From NCBI GenBank assembly GCA_036703985.1, contig DATNQN010000136.1, positions 1-41,883 on the forward strand: a DNA stretch of 41,883 bases, given 5' to 3'. This stretch comes from Leptolyngbyaceae cyanobacterium. GTDB lineage: Bacteria; Cyanobacteriota; Cyanobacteriia; Cyanobacteriales; Aerosakkonemataceae. The notes below the pieces were generated by a model, which did no database searches, was not told the origin of the DNA, and saw only the letters and a list, made by a program, of their open reading frames with translations. Below, piece by piece: positions 27,215 to 36,571 of this stretch. The translations under genes and the position numbers were made by a program. Each line of letters begins with the position of its first letter. Positions within the stretch are counted from its first letter, which is position 1.

Positions 27215-27393
27215 AGCAGAAGCCAGAAGTCAGAATTCAGGATTCAGAATCAAGATTTTTACTTTAGTGGAGACTTGAACCCGCTTATTAATATTGAGAC
27301 CTGATTTCTGGCTCCTGAATTATTTCGTGCTTAAGTAAATTGGCAAGTATTAGCTTGTTGTTTAGGTTATTGATTCAGAGAGAAAATAATTAA

Positions 27394-28050
27394 ATGAATT
27401 TAATTAATAAGAAGCAATTTGTTTTTCTAGGAGCGATTTCTTGCTTATTACTATCTTTTTCACTACCTATCAAAGCCGATGTTGGCGATCCCAATGGAAT
27501 AAATAATCAACCGGAGACAGGCTGGAGTTTGTGGCAGCGTTGGCCAAAAATCAATGATGTCGATTTCGAGATCGGTCTTTCCAATATGGACTTAGGCGGG
27601 ATGATGGATTTTGAGAATGCTTGTTTTGGCGAAGTTGGCACTGACAATACAGAGAAGAAAAAGGCAGAAACTTATTGGTTTAGAGTTAATGATAATATCG
27701 ATCGATATGGAATGGGAGAAGTAAAAGTAGGCTGTTGGGAAAATGACCAATTTAAACACACTATTACAGTGACGGCAATTAAAAAATACTTGTCTTGGGA
27801 AGATGTTTACTGCCGACGAGTGCAAACACGCGATCGAAATGGTTTAGTCATTCGTTCTCAACCTAATATTAACGCTCGTTCTCTCAGACGTTTGAGAAAC
27901 GGACAAACAGTAGAAATTTCTAATGTTCCACCTAACATTACTACTGAGAATAACCGGAATTGGGTTGAAGTGAGAACTCCTGTAGAAGGTTGGATTTCTA
28001 ATGGAATGGTGGGTGGTGAAGAAAATCTGAAATTTTGTAGGCAGCGTTAA
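27394..28050 (+). CDS. Secreted SH3-domain (type 3) protein
   Basis: 218 aa. An N-terminal signal peptide (KK followed by a hydrophobic core to about residue 25) has a probable cleavage after IKA, residue 28. Residues about 140-212 form a bacterial SH3 domain: GLVIRSQPNINARSLRRL, GQTVEIS, NWVEVRTPVEGWI. Such domains bind cell-wall peptides or act as periplasmic adaptors. The middle region is not recognised. It is convergent with hypE; a perfect hairpin lies between them. Confidence 0.75.
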   Translation: MNLINKKQFVFLGAISCLLLSFSLPIKADVGDPNGINNQPETGWSLWQRWPKINDVDFEIGLSNMDLGGMMDFENACFGEVGTDNTEKKKAETYWFRVNDNIDRYGMGEVKVGCWENDQFKHTITVTAIKKYLSWEDVYCRRVQTRDRNGLVIRSQPNINARSLRRLRNGQTVEISNVPPNITTENNRNWVEVRTPVEGWISNGMVGGEENLKFCRQR

Positions 28051-28065
28051 GTTTATAGTGAGGAT

Positions 28066-28098
28066 AGAAACCAGATTTCTTGAAGAAATCTGGTTTCT
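28066..28098. terminator. Bidirectional hairpin between convergent SH3 gene and hypE
   Basis: Arms agaaaccagatttctt (28066-28081) and aagaaatctggtttct (28083-28098) are perfect complements with one spacer base. It sits in the 55-bp gap between convergent stop codons, which makes a two-way terminator likely. Same family as 13129-13161, with compensating base changes. Confidence 0.7.
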
Positions 28099-28105
28099 GA
28101 GTGTC

Positions 28106-29158
28106 TTAACAAATACGCGGTAATTGTTCACCACTCAACATATCAATAATGCGGGTAGCACCAATTTTACTCTGCATCGTAACAAGACTGCTATTATCTT
28201 CTGTAACTCTGCCAATAACTGCCGCTTCACTTCCTAAAGGATGGGAACGCATTACTGTTAAAGCTTTCTCAATATATGAAGCAGGAACAAACGCAATAAA
28301 TCGTCCTTCATTGGCTACGTAAAGCGGATCGAAACCGAGAATTTCGCACGCACCTTGCACGTCTTCTCGCACGGGAATCGCGCTTTCATTTATGGAAATA
28401 CCAATATTTCTCGCTAAAGCAATTTCATTTAAAGTGCTGGCTAAACCACCGCGAGTTAAATCGCGCATACAGTGAATTTCTACCCCAGATTCAATTAGTT
28501 TCATCACTAAATCTGCTAAGGGTGCAGAATCACTTTCAATGGTAGTTTCAAATTCCAATCCTTCTCTCACTGCCATGATAGCAATGCCGTGACGACCGAT
28601 ATCGCCGTTCAATATCAAGACATCGCCAGGTTGAACAGACTGAGGAGAAATTGTTTGAGAATGTTCGATAATACCGATACCGGCAGTATTAATAAAAATG
28701 CCGTCTCCCTTACCTTTATCAACTACTTTCGTATCACCCGTGATAATTTGCACGTTGGCTATTTTTGCGGCTTGCTGCATCGATCGAACGACTTGCCAAA
28801 GGGTTTCCATCGGCAGTCCTTCTTCTAAAATAAAGCCAACGCTAAGATAAAGGGGATTAGCACCAGCCATTGCTAAATCGTTAACTGTTCCGTGAATTGC
28901 TAAAGAACCGATATCACCACCGGGAAAAAACAAGGGACGGACAACATAAGAATCCGTGGTAAAAGCAATTTTATTGGCGCTGAGAGTCAGCGCTGCTGCG
29001 TCGTGCTGTATATTTTTAGGCGTACCAAACGTAGATACAAACATTTTTTCGATTAGCTGGTGCATTAATTTACCACCGCCACCATGCGCCAGCAAAATGT
29101 TGGGATATTGCTGAATCGGTATCGGACAATTCAAACTGAATTCTGTATCTTTTTCCAT
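28106..29158 (-). CDS. hypE: HypE, cyanide-ligand synthesis dehydratase
   Basis: Accepts carbamoyl from HypF on its C-terminal cysteine and dehydrates it with ATP to thiocyanate for HypCD. PurM/SelD-type ATP fold: [15 protein letters not shown] near residue 23, [42 protein letters not shown]. It ends in the obligatory PRIC with C350. Length 350 aa. It is on the opposite strand from the other hyp genes, 4 kb from hypD, so it has its own promoter. A run of atgacca/atgacta-like units lies upstream and there is no clear Shine-Dalgarno. With this gene the window holds hypA-F complete. Confidence 0.97.
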   Translation of the reverse strand: MEKDTEFSLNCPIPIQQYPNILLAHGGGGKLMHQLIEKMFVSTFGTPKNIQHDAAALTLSANKIAFTTDSYVVRPLFFPGGDIGSLAIHGTVNDLAMAGANPLYLSVGFILEEGLPMETLWQVVRSMQQAAKIANVQIITGDTKVVDKGKGDGIFINTAGIGIIEHSQTISPQSVQPGDVLILNGDIGRHGIAIMAVREGLEFETTIESDSAPLADLVMKLIESGVEIHCMRDLTRGGLASTLNEIALARNIGISINESAIPVREDVQGACEILGFDPLYVANEGRFIAFVPASYIEKALTVMRSHPLGSEAAVIGRVTEDNSSLVTMQSKIGATRIIDMLSGEQLPRIC

Positions 29159-29198
29159 TTAAACAAATGACCAATGACCAATGACTAATGACAAATTA

Positions 29199-31052
29199 CT
29201 ACTTTTTCCCTACAATAGTGTAAATCATCGTGTCTTGTTTGCGTCCTCTGAGTTGAATGGTTGTTACTTGTTGACCGTGATAGCGATCGCTAACATAATC
29301 AAAAGTTTCATTGGTGAGTAAAATCTTATAAGGTTTGTCAGCCGTCAACTCTTTATTCATTGCTTCCAAACGAGCGGCAATATTAACGGTATCTCCTAAA
29401 ACCGAGTAATTGAGCCGTCGAGAACCCCCAACGCTTCCGGCAATCAGCAATCCCGTGTGAATGCCGATCCCAAACTGAATTTCCGGCTTACCTGCCGCTT
29501 TTAAGCGCTGATTTAGCTGTTTGAGGCGTTCGTGCATGGCGAGACTAGCTGCGATCGCATTCATGGCATCCTGCTGAATTTCCTCTGGTTTAGTGCGCGG
29601 AAAAGGTACGCCGAACACTGCCATAATCGCATCGCCAATATATTTATCAACTACCCCACCATGATCCATAATACAGTTAGTCATGGTATCCAAATATTGA
29701 TTCAGCCAGCCTAGTAAATGTCTCGGTTGCAATTGCTCGGAAATAGTAGTAAAACTGCGAATATCCATAAAAAGAACCGTAGCGATCAGTTCTTGCGCTT
29801 GCAGTTTTCCATCTTCAATAATTTCTTCTTTCCGCTCCCAAATTAAGCTAGCTGTTTCCGGAGCAACGTGCTTTTCAAACAAGCTCATTAATTGTTGTTT
29901 TTCATATTGTTCTCGCAGTTGTACGCCAACACCAGCTAACATAATAGTGCCAATTGGTGCAGCAATCGGAATCCACCATTGATAAAACGTGAAAGCCCCT
30001 ACTGCGATCGCCAACCAAGCAATAGGTAACAAAAGAATAATCGCTATTCTGCCTTGTAAATCTCGCTTAAATAGCAGCCAAGTTGCCGTCGATCCAAGCA
30101 AAATAATTATGCCTATTTCCCCACCGATCGGCAGTTTTTGTAGTAATCTTTGATTCAATAAATTATCAATTACTGCTGCATGAAAATAAACGCCGGAAGT
30201 AGGTGGCTCTATATTGTAAGGTGTTTGCAGGGGATCTTGCAAAGCAGTAGCAGTAAAGCCAACTAAAATAAATTTTCCTGCCAGATCGTTGGGATTAATT
30301 TTACCTTCTGCCACAGCTACAAAAGAATATGTTTTGGGAGATGTTTGTTGCGGATCGGTAGAGGAAACTTTTACTTTACCAGGCCAATTTATCCAGACAT
30401 TTTGCAAAGGTTCGGTTTTGATTGGCTGGGGTAAATTAACTGGATTATTGGGATGATATAGGTTATAAACCTCTATCATCGCTAAGCCAAGCCCACCAAT
30501 TGAATCCGCTGGGCCATTTACCCAAATCGGTGCTTTTCTAGTGATACCATCCCGGTCAACTTGACGGGAAATCTGACCTTGATTGGTGGCAACTTCGCTT
30601 AATTGGGGTACGGGAACGAGAGCATTTCCTTTATCATCCCAAGCTCTTGGTAAAACGACAGTACCGTTTTCTTCGATTGCTTTGGCAAATTCGGCATCTT
30701 CAGGACTGGGATCGACAAATTTAATATCAAAACCAATCGCAGCCGGGTTAGATTTGGTTAAAACTTCCAAAAAGGGAATATAGAGATCGCGCTGCCAAGG
30801 AAATTGACCGTACTTATTTAAACTCGCTTCATCGATCGCAATTACCGCAATTCTCCTATCCCAATCTTGTTGAGGCAAAAGACCGAATTCGCGAATTTTA
30901 AATAAAGCATTGTAACCCACTCTTTCCAAGGGTTCCCAACCGCCCAAATACCACATTCCCAAAGAAAACAGCGTCGCTACTGTTCCCGTCACCCAAGGAG
31001 AGCGATCCCAAAAGTAGCGCTTCAACGGCCAAATCAAGCTTTTAGCTGCCAT
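29199..31052 (-). CDS. CHASE2-domain class III adenylate cyclase
   Basis: 617 aa membrane-bound cyclase. One N-terminal transmembrane segment (about 20-38), an extracytoplasmic CHASE2 sensor domain (about 45-300), then three hydrophobic segments (about 311-376) and a cytoplasmic class III cyclase domain (about 420-600). Metal aspartates are D430 (FMDIRSF) and D474 (YIGDAIMAVFG). K470 and D554 (LGDTVNIAARLE) are the pair typical of ATP specificity, and N557/R561 are the transition-state residues. So cAMP is the expected product. It lies 131 bp downstream of the FecR-domain gene on the same strand, a pairing often seen in cyanobacteria. Confidence 0.93.
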   Translation of the reverse strand: MAAKSLIWPLKRYFWDRSPWVTGTVATLFSLGMWYLGGWEPLERVGYNALFKIREFGLLPQQDWDRRIAVIAIDEASLNKYGQFPWQRDLYIPFLEVLTKSNPAAIGFDIKFVDPSPEDAEFAKAIEENGTVVLPRAWDDKGNALVPVPQLSEVATNQGQISRQVDRDGITRKAPIWVNGPADSIGGLGLAMIEVYNLYHPNNPVNLPQPIKTEPLQNVWINWPGKVKVSSTDPQQTSPKTYSFVAVAEGKINPNDLAGKFILVGFTATALQDPLQTPYNIEPPTSGVYFHAAVIDNLLNQRLLQKLPIGGEIGIIILLGSTATWLLFKRDLQGRIAIILLLPIAWLAIAVGAFTFYQWWIPIAAPIGTIMLAGVGVQLREQYEKQQLMSLFEKHVAPETASLIWERKEEIIEDGKLQAQELIATVLFMDIRSFTTISEQLQPRHLLGWLNQYLDTMTNCIMDHGGVVDKYIGDAIMAVFGVPFPRTKPEEIQQDAMNAIAASLAMHERLKQLNQRLKAAGKPEIQFGIGIHTGLLIAGSVGGSRRLNYSVLGDTVNIAARLEAMNKELTADKPYKILLTNETFDYVSDRYHGQQVTTIQLRGRKQDTMIYTIVGKK

Positions 31053-31183
31053 GAAAAACCAAAAATTGCTAATAGGTCATTCGATTTTAGATTTGGGATT
31101 TTAGATTTTGATATCTATTCACTTTCACTTTAATACCCTGACCTAATCTTTCCCGCTGCGCCTCAAGCCTTCTGCCTCGTTAT

Positions 31184-32086
31184 TTAATTGCCGCCCGGTG
31201 CGATCAATTCATACAGTTGTTCTTCTCCAAACGGGTTACGAACTATTAACCTCAGACGACCATCAGCGGGAAGTGACACTACAGTATTAAACTGACCAAA
31301 AGTGTCAAGATCTAAAATTTGTTCGTCCAAGGAAACCGAATTGATCGGATTCACTACACCGCTTACCCGCACTTTCCCGGTATCTGGCGCGGGTAACAGT
31401 TCTAAGCTGACCCGTAAATTAGCATTTGTCAAGGCAGGGGGTGTGGGAGAATTACCAGGAACGATCGTAGAAGAATAGCCGCTTCTCACTTCTTGAGTTT
31501 GGTTTTGAGCGCTGACGGCTACTGCACCATCTAACGTACTGATTCGCGTTTCGCCGTTCGGTAAAACGATCACGATAAATTCCGTACCCCGCACTCCAGC
31601 TACACCCGTCGGTGTTTGAATGGAAAAATTGGATCGCGGATTGTTAAACGATCGCACTTTCGCACGTACCCTACCCCTATTCATGGCAAGCTGGGTATTA
31701 GTTGCTCCATTGCGAGAGGTATTGAGATTTTTTACTCGCAAATCGGTATTTTCGGAAAGTTGAGTGCTACCAATCCCTCTATCTACTGCCAGGGTAGCCC
31801 TAGAACCGCTACCAGTTCTGATCCCCTCACCCGACTTAGTTAAGCGATCGCCTACTTTTGCACGGCGTTCTTGCGCTTTCAAACCAGGTTGATATTCGTA
31901 AAATACCTCACCGCTCATCTCCGTAACTACCAGATAAGGCTGTTGGCTCTGCCCCGATCGCGGACTTTGGCTGGGCGCTCCTCCCGCCCAAACCGGTATC
32001 GCAGTAACGATTAAAATACCTGCAATTAGCAATAAGCTCAGGATTTTGCGTCTAGGTGTCCTGAATAAATGAGTGAGTGTGTTCAT
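31184..32086 (-). CDS. Exported FecR-domain protein
   Basis: 300 aa. A signal peptide (RRK then a hydrophobic core, cleavage near VWA at about 34) is followed by a FecR-like domain at about 50-200 (GEVFYEYQPG, KVGDRLTKSGEGIRTGSGS, PTGVAGVRGTEF, DGAVAVSAQNQ). The C-terminal part (about 205-300) is beta-rich. FecR domains act as periplasmic sensor or scaffold modules. Encoded just upstream of the CHASE2 cyclase, it may modulate that receptor (inference). It is divergent from the GGDEF gene across 241 bp. Confidence 0.85.
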   Translation of the reverse strand: MNTLTHLFRTPRRKILSLLLIAGILIVTAIPVWAGGAPSQSPRSGQSQQPYLVVTEMSGEVFYEYQPGLKAQERRAKVGDRLTKSGEGIRTGSGSRATLAVDRGIGSTQLSENTDLRVKNLNTSRNGATNTQLAMNRGRVRAKVRSFNNPRSNFSIQTPTGVAGVRGTEFIVIVLPNGETRISTLDGAVAVSAQNQTQEVRSGYSSTIVPGNSPTPPALTNANLRVSLELLPAPDTGKVRVSGVVNPINSVSLDEQILDLDTFGQFNTVVSLPADGRLRLIVRNPFGEEQLYELIAPGGN

Positions 32087-32327
32087 GTTAAAAAGTTACA
32101 GTTATTTTCTACCCGAATCACTCTTTATAGTTCCATACAAGATGCACCGTTCAGGAAATTGTCTCACGAAACAAGCTTTTGCGGTCTTAAATTGATAAGC
32201 AAAACTAATTAAGTAATTAAATCGATCGGAGGGAAAAACCCCACTACTCACTCTGCACTAATAACTTAGTTTAAAAACTTTTTCTTGTTTTACCTTTCTA
32301 AATCGATCGCGCTACACTCTCTGGTGT

Positions 32328-34862
32328 ATGCGTAATTCTTTACCCTTTGCGCTTCCTCAAGCGATCGAGCAACATCCTCTGACTGTAACGCCTGATACAC
32401 CTGCTACCCAGGCCATCGCCCTGATGAGTCAGACAAAATCCAGCTGCGTTTTAATCGTTGCTCCCCAGCAGGGTGAAGGGAAAGTTTTTGGCAAGCTGTT
32501 GGGGATTTTCACCGAGCGGGATGTCGTGCGAGTCACGGCAGCCAATTTACCTTTAGAGCAGATGGCGATCGGCGAAGTCATGACCAAACAACCTTTTAGC
32601 ATCATCGAACCCCAAACCCACGATACTTTAAACCTGCTCAAACTATTTCGCAAACACCTATTTCGCCATCTGCCGATTGTAGACGACCAAGGTAATCTGG
32701 TCGGTTCGATCAGCCACCAAAGTATTCGAGAAGTATTAAAACCCGCTGATTGGATGCGATTGAGAAGAGTTTCGGAAGTAATGACCGCAGAAGTAATTCA
32801 CGCTTCCTTAAGTGCATCCGTCTTGGAAATAACTCAAAAAATGGCTCAAAAGCGCGTGAGTTGCATAGTGATCGCAAAAGAGCCACAGACCGCTCCTCAA
32901 ACCGCCAACAACAGCGAAGAATTTCCCCTCGCTTCTTTAATACCGGTAGGAATTATCACAGAGCGGGATATCGTACAATTTCGAGCCTTGGGATTAGATT
33001 TACAGCACACGAAAGCCGAAATGGTAATGAGTAGTCCCCTCTTACCGATTCGCCCCACGGATTCTTTGATCGTCGCTCACGAATTAATGCGAAAGCACCG
33101 CATTCGGCGGTTGGTAGTTTTGGAAGAAGGGGAAAAACTGCTGGGATTGATCACCCAAACTAGTTTGCTGCAAGCACTCGATCCGATCGAAGTCGATGCT
33201 TCGATCGCGGCTTTGCAACGGGTAATCGAAGAAAGAACCACAGAACTAGTACAAACGAATCAACGATTGGAAATTGAAATTCAAGAACGCCAGCAAACAG
33301 AATCGGCATTACGTTTATCAGAAGCTCGTTTGGCCGGAATTCTCAATATCGCTGACGATGGCATTATTTCGATCGACGAACAAATGCAAGTCGAACTTTT
33401 CAATCAAGGTGCAGAAAAAATGTTCGGCTACAGTGCGGCGGAAGTTTTACAGCAACCGATCGATATGCTCTTACCTTCTGGCTTCACGAAAGCCCATCGC
33501 CAGCATATCGTCAGTTTATGCGAATCTGCCGATCGCACCAAAAACGAGGCAGGGCGTCCGATCGTTTGGCTGCGTCGCAAAGATCGTCGCGAATTCCCCG
33601 CCGAAGCTTCCATTTCCAAGTTAGTTGTCAAAGATGAAAAGGTTTGGACGATTATCCTGCGGGATATCACCAATCGAGTACAAGCGGAAGAAGCGCTGCG
33701 CCATCAGATGTCACGGGAAAGATTGATGGCCAAAATAGCCCTCCGCATTCGCCAATCTTTAGATATAGATACTATTCTCAATACCACAGTTGCAGAAGTA
33801 CGCCAGTTTCTAGCTTGCGATCGGGTGATCGTTTATCGCTTTCAGCCTGACTGGAGTGGAGTAGTAGCAGTAGAATCCGTTGGCCCTGGCTGGGTTCCCA
33901 TCTTGGGAACGGTAGTTCAAGACCTCTGCTTTAAGGAAAATTATTTAGAACGTTACGAACGAGGACGCACCGAAGCGATCGAAGATATTTATACTTCCAA
34001 CATCAATCAATGCCGGATCGATTTATTATCTCCCTTCCAAGTTAGAGCCAATTTAGTAGTTCCCATTCTCAAAGAAAATAGAACTACATCAGAACAACTG
34101 AAAGTAGGATTAAGCGACAATTCCGGAACGGGTTTATCCAATACATTAAATTCCTCCTCATTGCTAACACCCGCTCAATCAACTTCTCCCCTTTGGGGAC
34201 TGCTGGGCGCTCATCAATGTTCGCGAGCAAGACGGTGGCAAGATTGGGAAATCGATCTGCTCAAGCAATTGGCAACACAAGTTGCGATCGCCATCCAACA
34301 AGGAGAACTATATCAACAATTATTAGCCGCCAACCAGCAACTAGTTCAACTAGCATCTTTAGACGGATTAACCCAACTAGCCAACCGTCGCCGCTTTGAC
34401 GAATACCTCAATTCAGAGTGGCGACGCTTGCTCAGAGAAAAGCAACCGATCTCCCTCATTCTCTGCGATGTAGACTTTTTCAAAGCTTACAACGATGCCT
34501 ACGGACACTTAGCAGGAGACTTTTGTTTACAGCAAGTCGCTAACGGCATTCGCCAAGCCGTCAAACGCCCAGCTGATTTAGTCGCCCGTTATGGCGGTGA
34601 AGAATTCGCCGTCATTCTGCCCAATACTCCCTTCGCAGGTGCAATTCACGTAGCCGAGCAAATCCGCTCCCAAATCACAGACCTGAGAATCAACCATCCT
34701 CAATCTCTAGTCAGCCAATATATCACCCTCAGTTTGGGCGTCGCCACCACCATTCCAGAAGACTATCAATCCTCTCCCGATCGACTGATCGGTGTCGCCG
34801 ATCGATCTCTCTATCAAGCAAAAGCACGAGGACGCAATACCTACGCAGCAGAAAATTTCTAA
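32328..34862 (+). CDS. CBS-CBS-PAS-GAF-GGDEF diguanylate cyclase
   Basis: 844 aa multi-sensor protein. There are four CBS-type repeats in two pairs (about 10-150 and 150-285: IFTERDVVRVT, RLVVLEEGEKLLG), a coiled coil (about 290-335), PAS/PAC (about 335-450, IISIDEQMQVELFNQGAEKMFGYS) and a phytochrome-like GAF (about 465-665, CDRVIVYRFQPDWSG, FQVRANLVVPIL). The C-terminal GGDEF domain (about 680-844) has the intact motif GGEEF at 756-760, so c-di-GMP synthesis is expected. The GAF has C562 followed by Arg at about the chromophore-cysteine position of cyanobacteriochromes, where Cys-His is usual. Its stop codon runs directly into a tnpB remnant. Confidence 0.9.
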   Translation: MRNSLPFALPQAIEQHPLTVTPDTPATQAIALMSQTKSSCVLIVAPQQGEGKVFGKLLGIFTERDVVRVTAANLPLEQMAIGEVMTKQPFSIIEPQTHDTLNLLKLFRKHLFRHLPIVDDQGNLVGSISHQSIREVLKPADWMRLRRVSEVMTAEVIHASLSASVLEITQKMAQKRVSCIVIAKEPQTAPQTANNSEEFPLASLIPVGIITERDIVQFRALGLDLQHTKAEMVMSSPLLPIRPTDSLIVAHELMRKHRIRRLVVLEEGEKLLGLITQTSLLQALDPIEVDASIAALQRVIEERTTELVQTNQRLEIEIQERQQTESALRLSEARLAGILNIADDGIISIDEQMQVELFNQGAEKMFGYSAAEVLQQPIDMLLPSGFTKAHRQHIVSLCESADRTKNEAGRPIVWLRRKDRREFPAEASISKLVVKDEKVWTIILRDITNRVQAEEALRHQMSRERLMAKIALRIRQSLDIDTILNTTVAEVRQFLACDRVIVYRFQPDWSGVVAVESVGPGWVPILGTVVQDLCFKENYLERYERGRTEAIEDIYTSNINQCRIDLLSPFQVRANLVVPILKENRTTSEQLKVGLSDNSGTGLSNTLNSSSLLTPAQSTSPLWGLLGAHQCSRARRWQDWEIDLLKQLATQVAIAIQQGELYQQLLAANQQLVQLASLDGLTQLANRRRFDEYLNSEWRRLLREKQPISLILCDVDFFKAYNDAYGHLAGDFCLQQVANGIRQAVKRPADLVARYGGEEFAVILPNTPFAGAIHVAEQIRSQITDLRINHPQSLVSQYITLSLGVATTIPEDYQSSPDRLIGVADRSLYQAKARGRNTYAAENF

Positions 34863-35394
34863 AAGAAGGGAAAGGACGAAGCAGATCTTGAAACGGTTGA
34901 GTGGGCGCGAAAGACGGTTTCAAGCTTGGCTTAATCATACAATCAGCTACCGTTTAGTTAATCAAGCGAGAAGCAACAAACAAGTTATTGCACTAGAAGA
35001 TTTAACTGGCATACGAGAGCGAACAAATGAACTCCCTCGTTCCAAGAGAGAAAGGCGACTTTCTAACTCTTGGAGCTTTTATCAATTGCGTCAGTTTTTG
35101 GAATATAAAGGCGTAAAATTTGGGGTAAAAATAGTATTTGTTGACCCTCGGTATACAAGTAAAACTTGTTCTTGTTGTCATGTGATTAGCGATAGAAAGG
35201 GTAAGAATTTTAGCTGCATAAACCTGAATTGCCAGTTACAAATTGATGCTGATTTGAACGGAGCTAGGAATATAAAAACTTTGGGGGTTCTTGTAAACAA
35301 CCCTAGAGGTTCCGAGATAATGACTTGCTCATTGCAAGATGTTATCTTGAGGACTGCTGAAAGCCCTGCCTTCAGCGCAAGCAAGGCAGGGTAG
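34852..35394 (+). pseudogene. Truncated TnpB (IS200/IS605-type OrfB), C-terminal part only
   Basis: In frame from about 34852 (SKRRERTKQILKRLSGRERRF) to the TAG at 35392-35394. It keeps the RuvC-II glutamate region (IALEDLTGIRERT), the zinc finger (C-x2-C in TCSCC, then C-x4-C in FSCINLNC) and the RuvC-III aspartate (DADLNGARN). The N-terminal half with the RuvC-I aspartate is gone, so it cannot be an active RNA-guided nuclease. The open frame runs a further ~20 codons upstream, but those overlap the GGDEF gene in another frame. The homology starts within a few bases of the GGDEF stop codon, marking a deletion junction. Confidence 0.85.
35364..35391. repeat. Hairpin at the 3' end of tnpB (IS right-end / omega-RNA remnant)
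   Basis: Arms ccctgcctt (35364-35372) and aaggcaggg (35383-35391) pair perfectly around a 10-base loop at the very end of the tnpB frame. IS200/IS605 elements carry such hairpins at the right end, where the guide RNA of TnpB is also encoded. The exact element end is not determined; no left end was found. Confidence 0.5.
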
Positions 35395-35599
35395 TTTACA
35401 TGAAGCGCTTTTTTCAAGTACCGAGCAACGCAGCGAACATAACTTTATCCTAAACGGCAGCAAATTCATCGCTCCATTATCAGTTGCTTGACTCAGGTCT
35501 TGTTGAGAATGGTGCAAGATGTGAGTTGAGCTATTAACTTAACTCCTTTTCCCTAAAAAATTGATTTTCTCCCTACAGGCTCACCATATTTGATAGAAT
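35395..35599. other. Non-coding gap between the tnpB remnant and the riboswitch
   Basis: Nothing recognised beyond possible IS-derived sequence just after the tnpB stop. The second half is AT-rich and probably holds the promoter for the cobalamin-riboswitch transcript. Confidence 0.4.
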
Positions 35600-35731
35600 A
35601 CCGAAGCCAAGTCGGTTTTGGCGGGGAGCAGCCGCCAAAGGTAACGGGGAAAGAACGGTGCAAGTCCGTCGCTGTCCCGCAACTGTAATGAGATGAAGAT
35701 TTATCATCTCTAAGTCAGGATGCCCACCGAC
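35600..35731 (+). promoter_or_regulatory. Cobalamin (B12) riboswitch
   Basis: The consensus core is clear: GGGGAAAGAACGGTGCAAG, then cgctgtcccgcaactgtaa (35669-35687 region), and the B12-box-like taagtcaggatgcccacc (35711-35728). The P2/P3 stem pair gcgg/ccgc is also seen around 35630-35655. It lies 37 bp before the hupE start and should lower expression of hupE, and perhaps of the genes after it, when adenosyl- or hydroxocobalamin is plentiful. Exact ends are approximate. Confidence 0.93.
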
Positions 35732-35767
35732 AAACAACTATAATGGATCGCTCTGCGAGGTACAGAA

Positions 35768-36460
35768 ATGTCCAAATTCTCTTTATCCATTGTTCCATTT
35801 CAATCAAAAAGACCGATCGCCAAACGCAAACGGGGTTTTAACCCGATCGCGATTACAGGATTGGGAGCGGGAGCGCTCTTGAGCATGACTACTCCCGTGA
35901 TGGCTCACCACGCCTTCGGTAACAGAACACCCGCCAATTTCTTTGAAGGATTCTTATCTGGACTGGCTCACCCGTTGATCGGCTTGGATCATTTCGCCTT
36001 TATCGTGGCTGTCGGGTTACTAGCTGTGGGATTGCCAAGAGCGGCTTTGATTCCCGCCGGATTTATTTTAACCGCACTGGCAGGCACCGGGCTTCACTTA
36101 CTCAACCTTGACTTACCGGGAGCAGAAATTGCGATCGCCACTTCTGTCATTGCCTTAGGCATCATGCTAATTTCGCAAAAACGTCAAAATGTCAAGCTAA
36201 TAGCAGCATTAGCTGCTTTCGCGGGTTTATTTCACGGTTATGCTTACGGTGAAGCCATTGTCGGCGCTCGAATGACACCCCTATTTGCATACTTGTTAGG
36301 CTTCAGCATCATCCAATATCTGATTGCTTTGCTAGCGCTATTCATTGGTATCTTTGTCACTAAAAAATTTGCTCATCAACCCATTTCTCCCCTCCGACTA
36401 GCTGGATTGGTAATTTCCGCAATAGGCATTAGTTTTCTAACCGCTTCATTAATCGGATAG
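35768..36460 (+). CDS. hupE: HupE/UreJ-family metal permease, B12-regulated
   Basis: 230 aa membrane protein. A leader (about 1-46, ending PVMA) is followed by HHAFG and then six or so hydrophobic segments. It carries the family motif HPLIGLDHF (about 68-76) and the second histidine motif GLFHGYAYGE (about 153-162). The family moves nickel or cobalt. The cobalamin riboswitch upstream and CobW downstream argue for cobalt, although nickel supply to HoxH cannot be excluded. The gene starts at an ATG with GAGG nearby. Confidence 0.88.
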   Translation: MSKFSLSIVPFQSKRPIAKRKRGFNPIAITGLGAGALLSMTTPVMAHHAFGNRTPANFFEGFLSGLAHPLIGLDHFAFIVAVGLLAVGLPRAALIPAGFILTALAGTGLHLLNLDLPGAEIAIATSVIALGIMLISQKRQNVKLIAALAAFAGLFHGYAYGEAIVGARMTPLFAYLLGFSIIQYLIALLALFIGIFVTKKFAHQPISPLRLAGLVISAIGISFLTASLIG

Positions 36461-36481
36461 TCAATTATCCATATTTATTTT

Positions 36482-36530
36482 GTAGTGAGAACTTCAGTCC
36501 TATTTAAGTACTAAAGTCCTTACTACAAAC
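36482..36530. repeat. Dispersed hairpin repeat after hupE
   Basis: The arms gtagtgagaacttcagtcct and agtactaaagtccttactac form an imperfect hairpin. The right arm differs at a single base from the copies at 7848-7871 and 24187-24210. It separates hupE from the next gene and may weaken read-through. Confidence 0.75.
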
Positions 36531-36571
36531 TATATTTTTTGCAACTACTTTTTCTCCCAATTCAATCCAAA

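Noticed and set aside
34852-35394. Active TnpB RNA-guided nuclease
   Set aside because: The N-terminal half with the first RuvC aspartate is missing.
35768-36460. HupE as uptake-hydrogenase nickel permease
   Set aside because: No hupSL genes are in the window, and the cobalamin riboswitch plus cobW point to cobalt. Nickel transport remains possible but is not the first choice.
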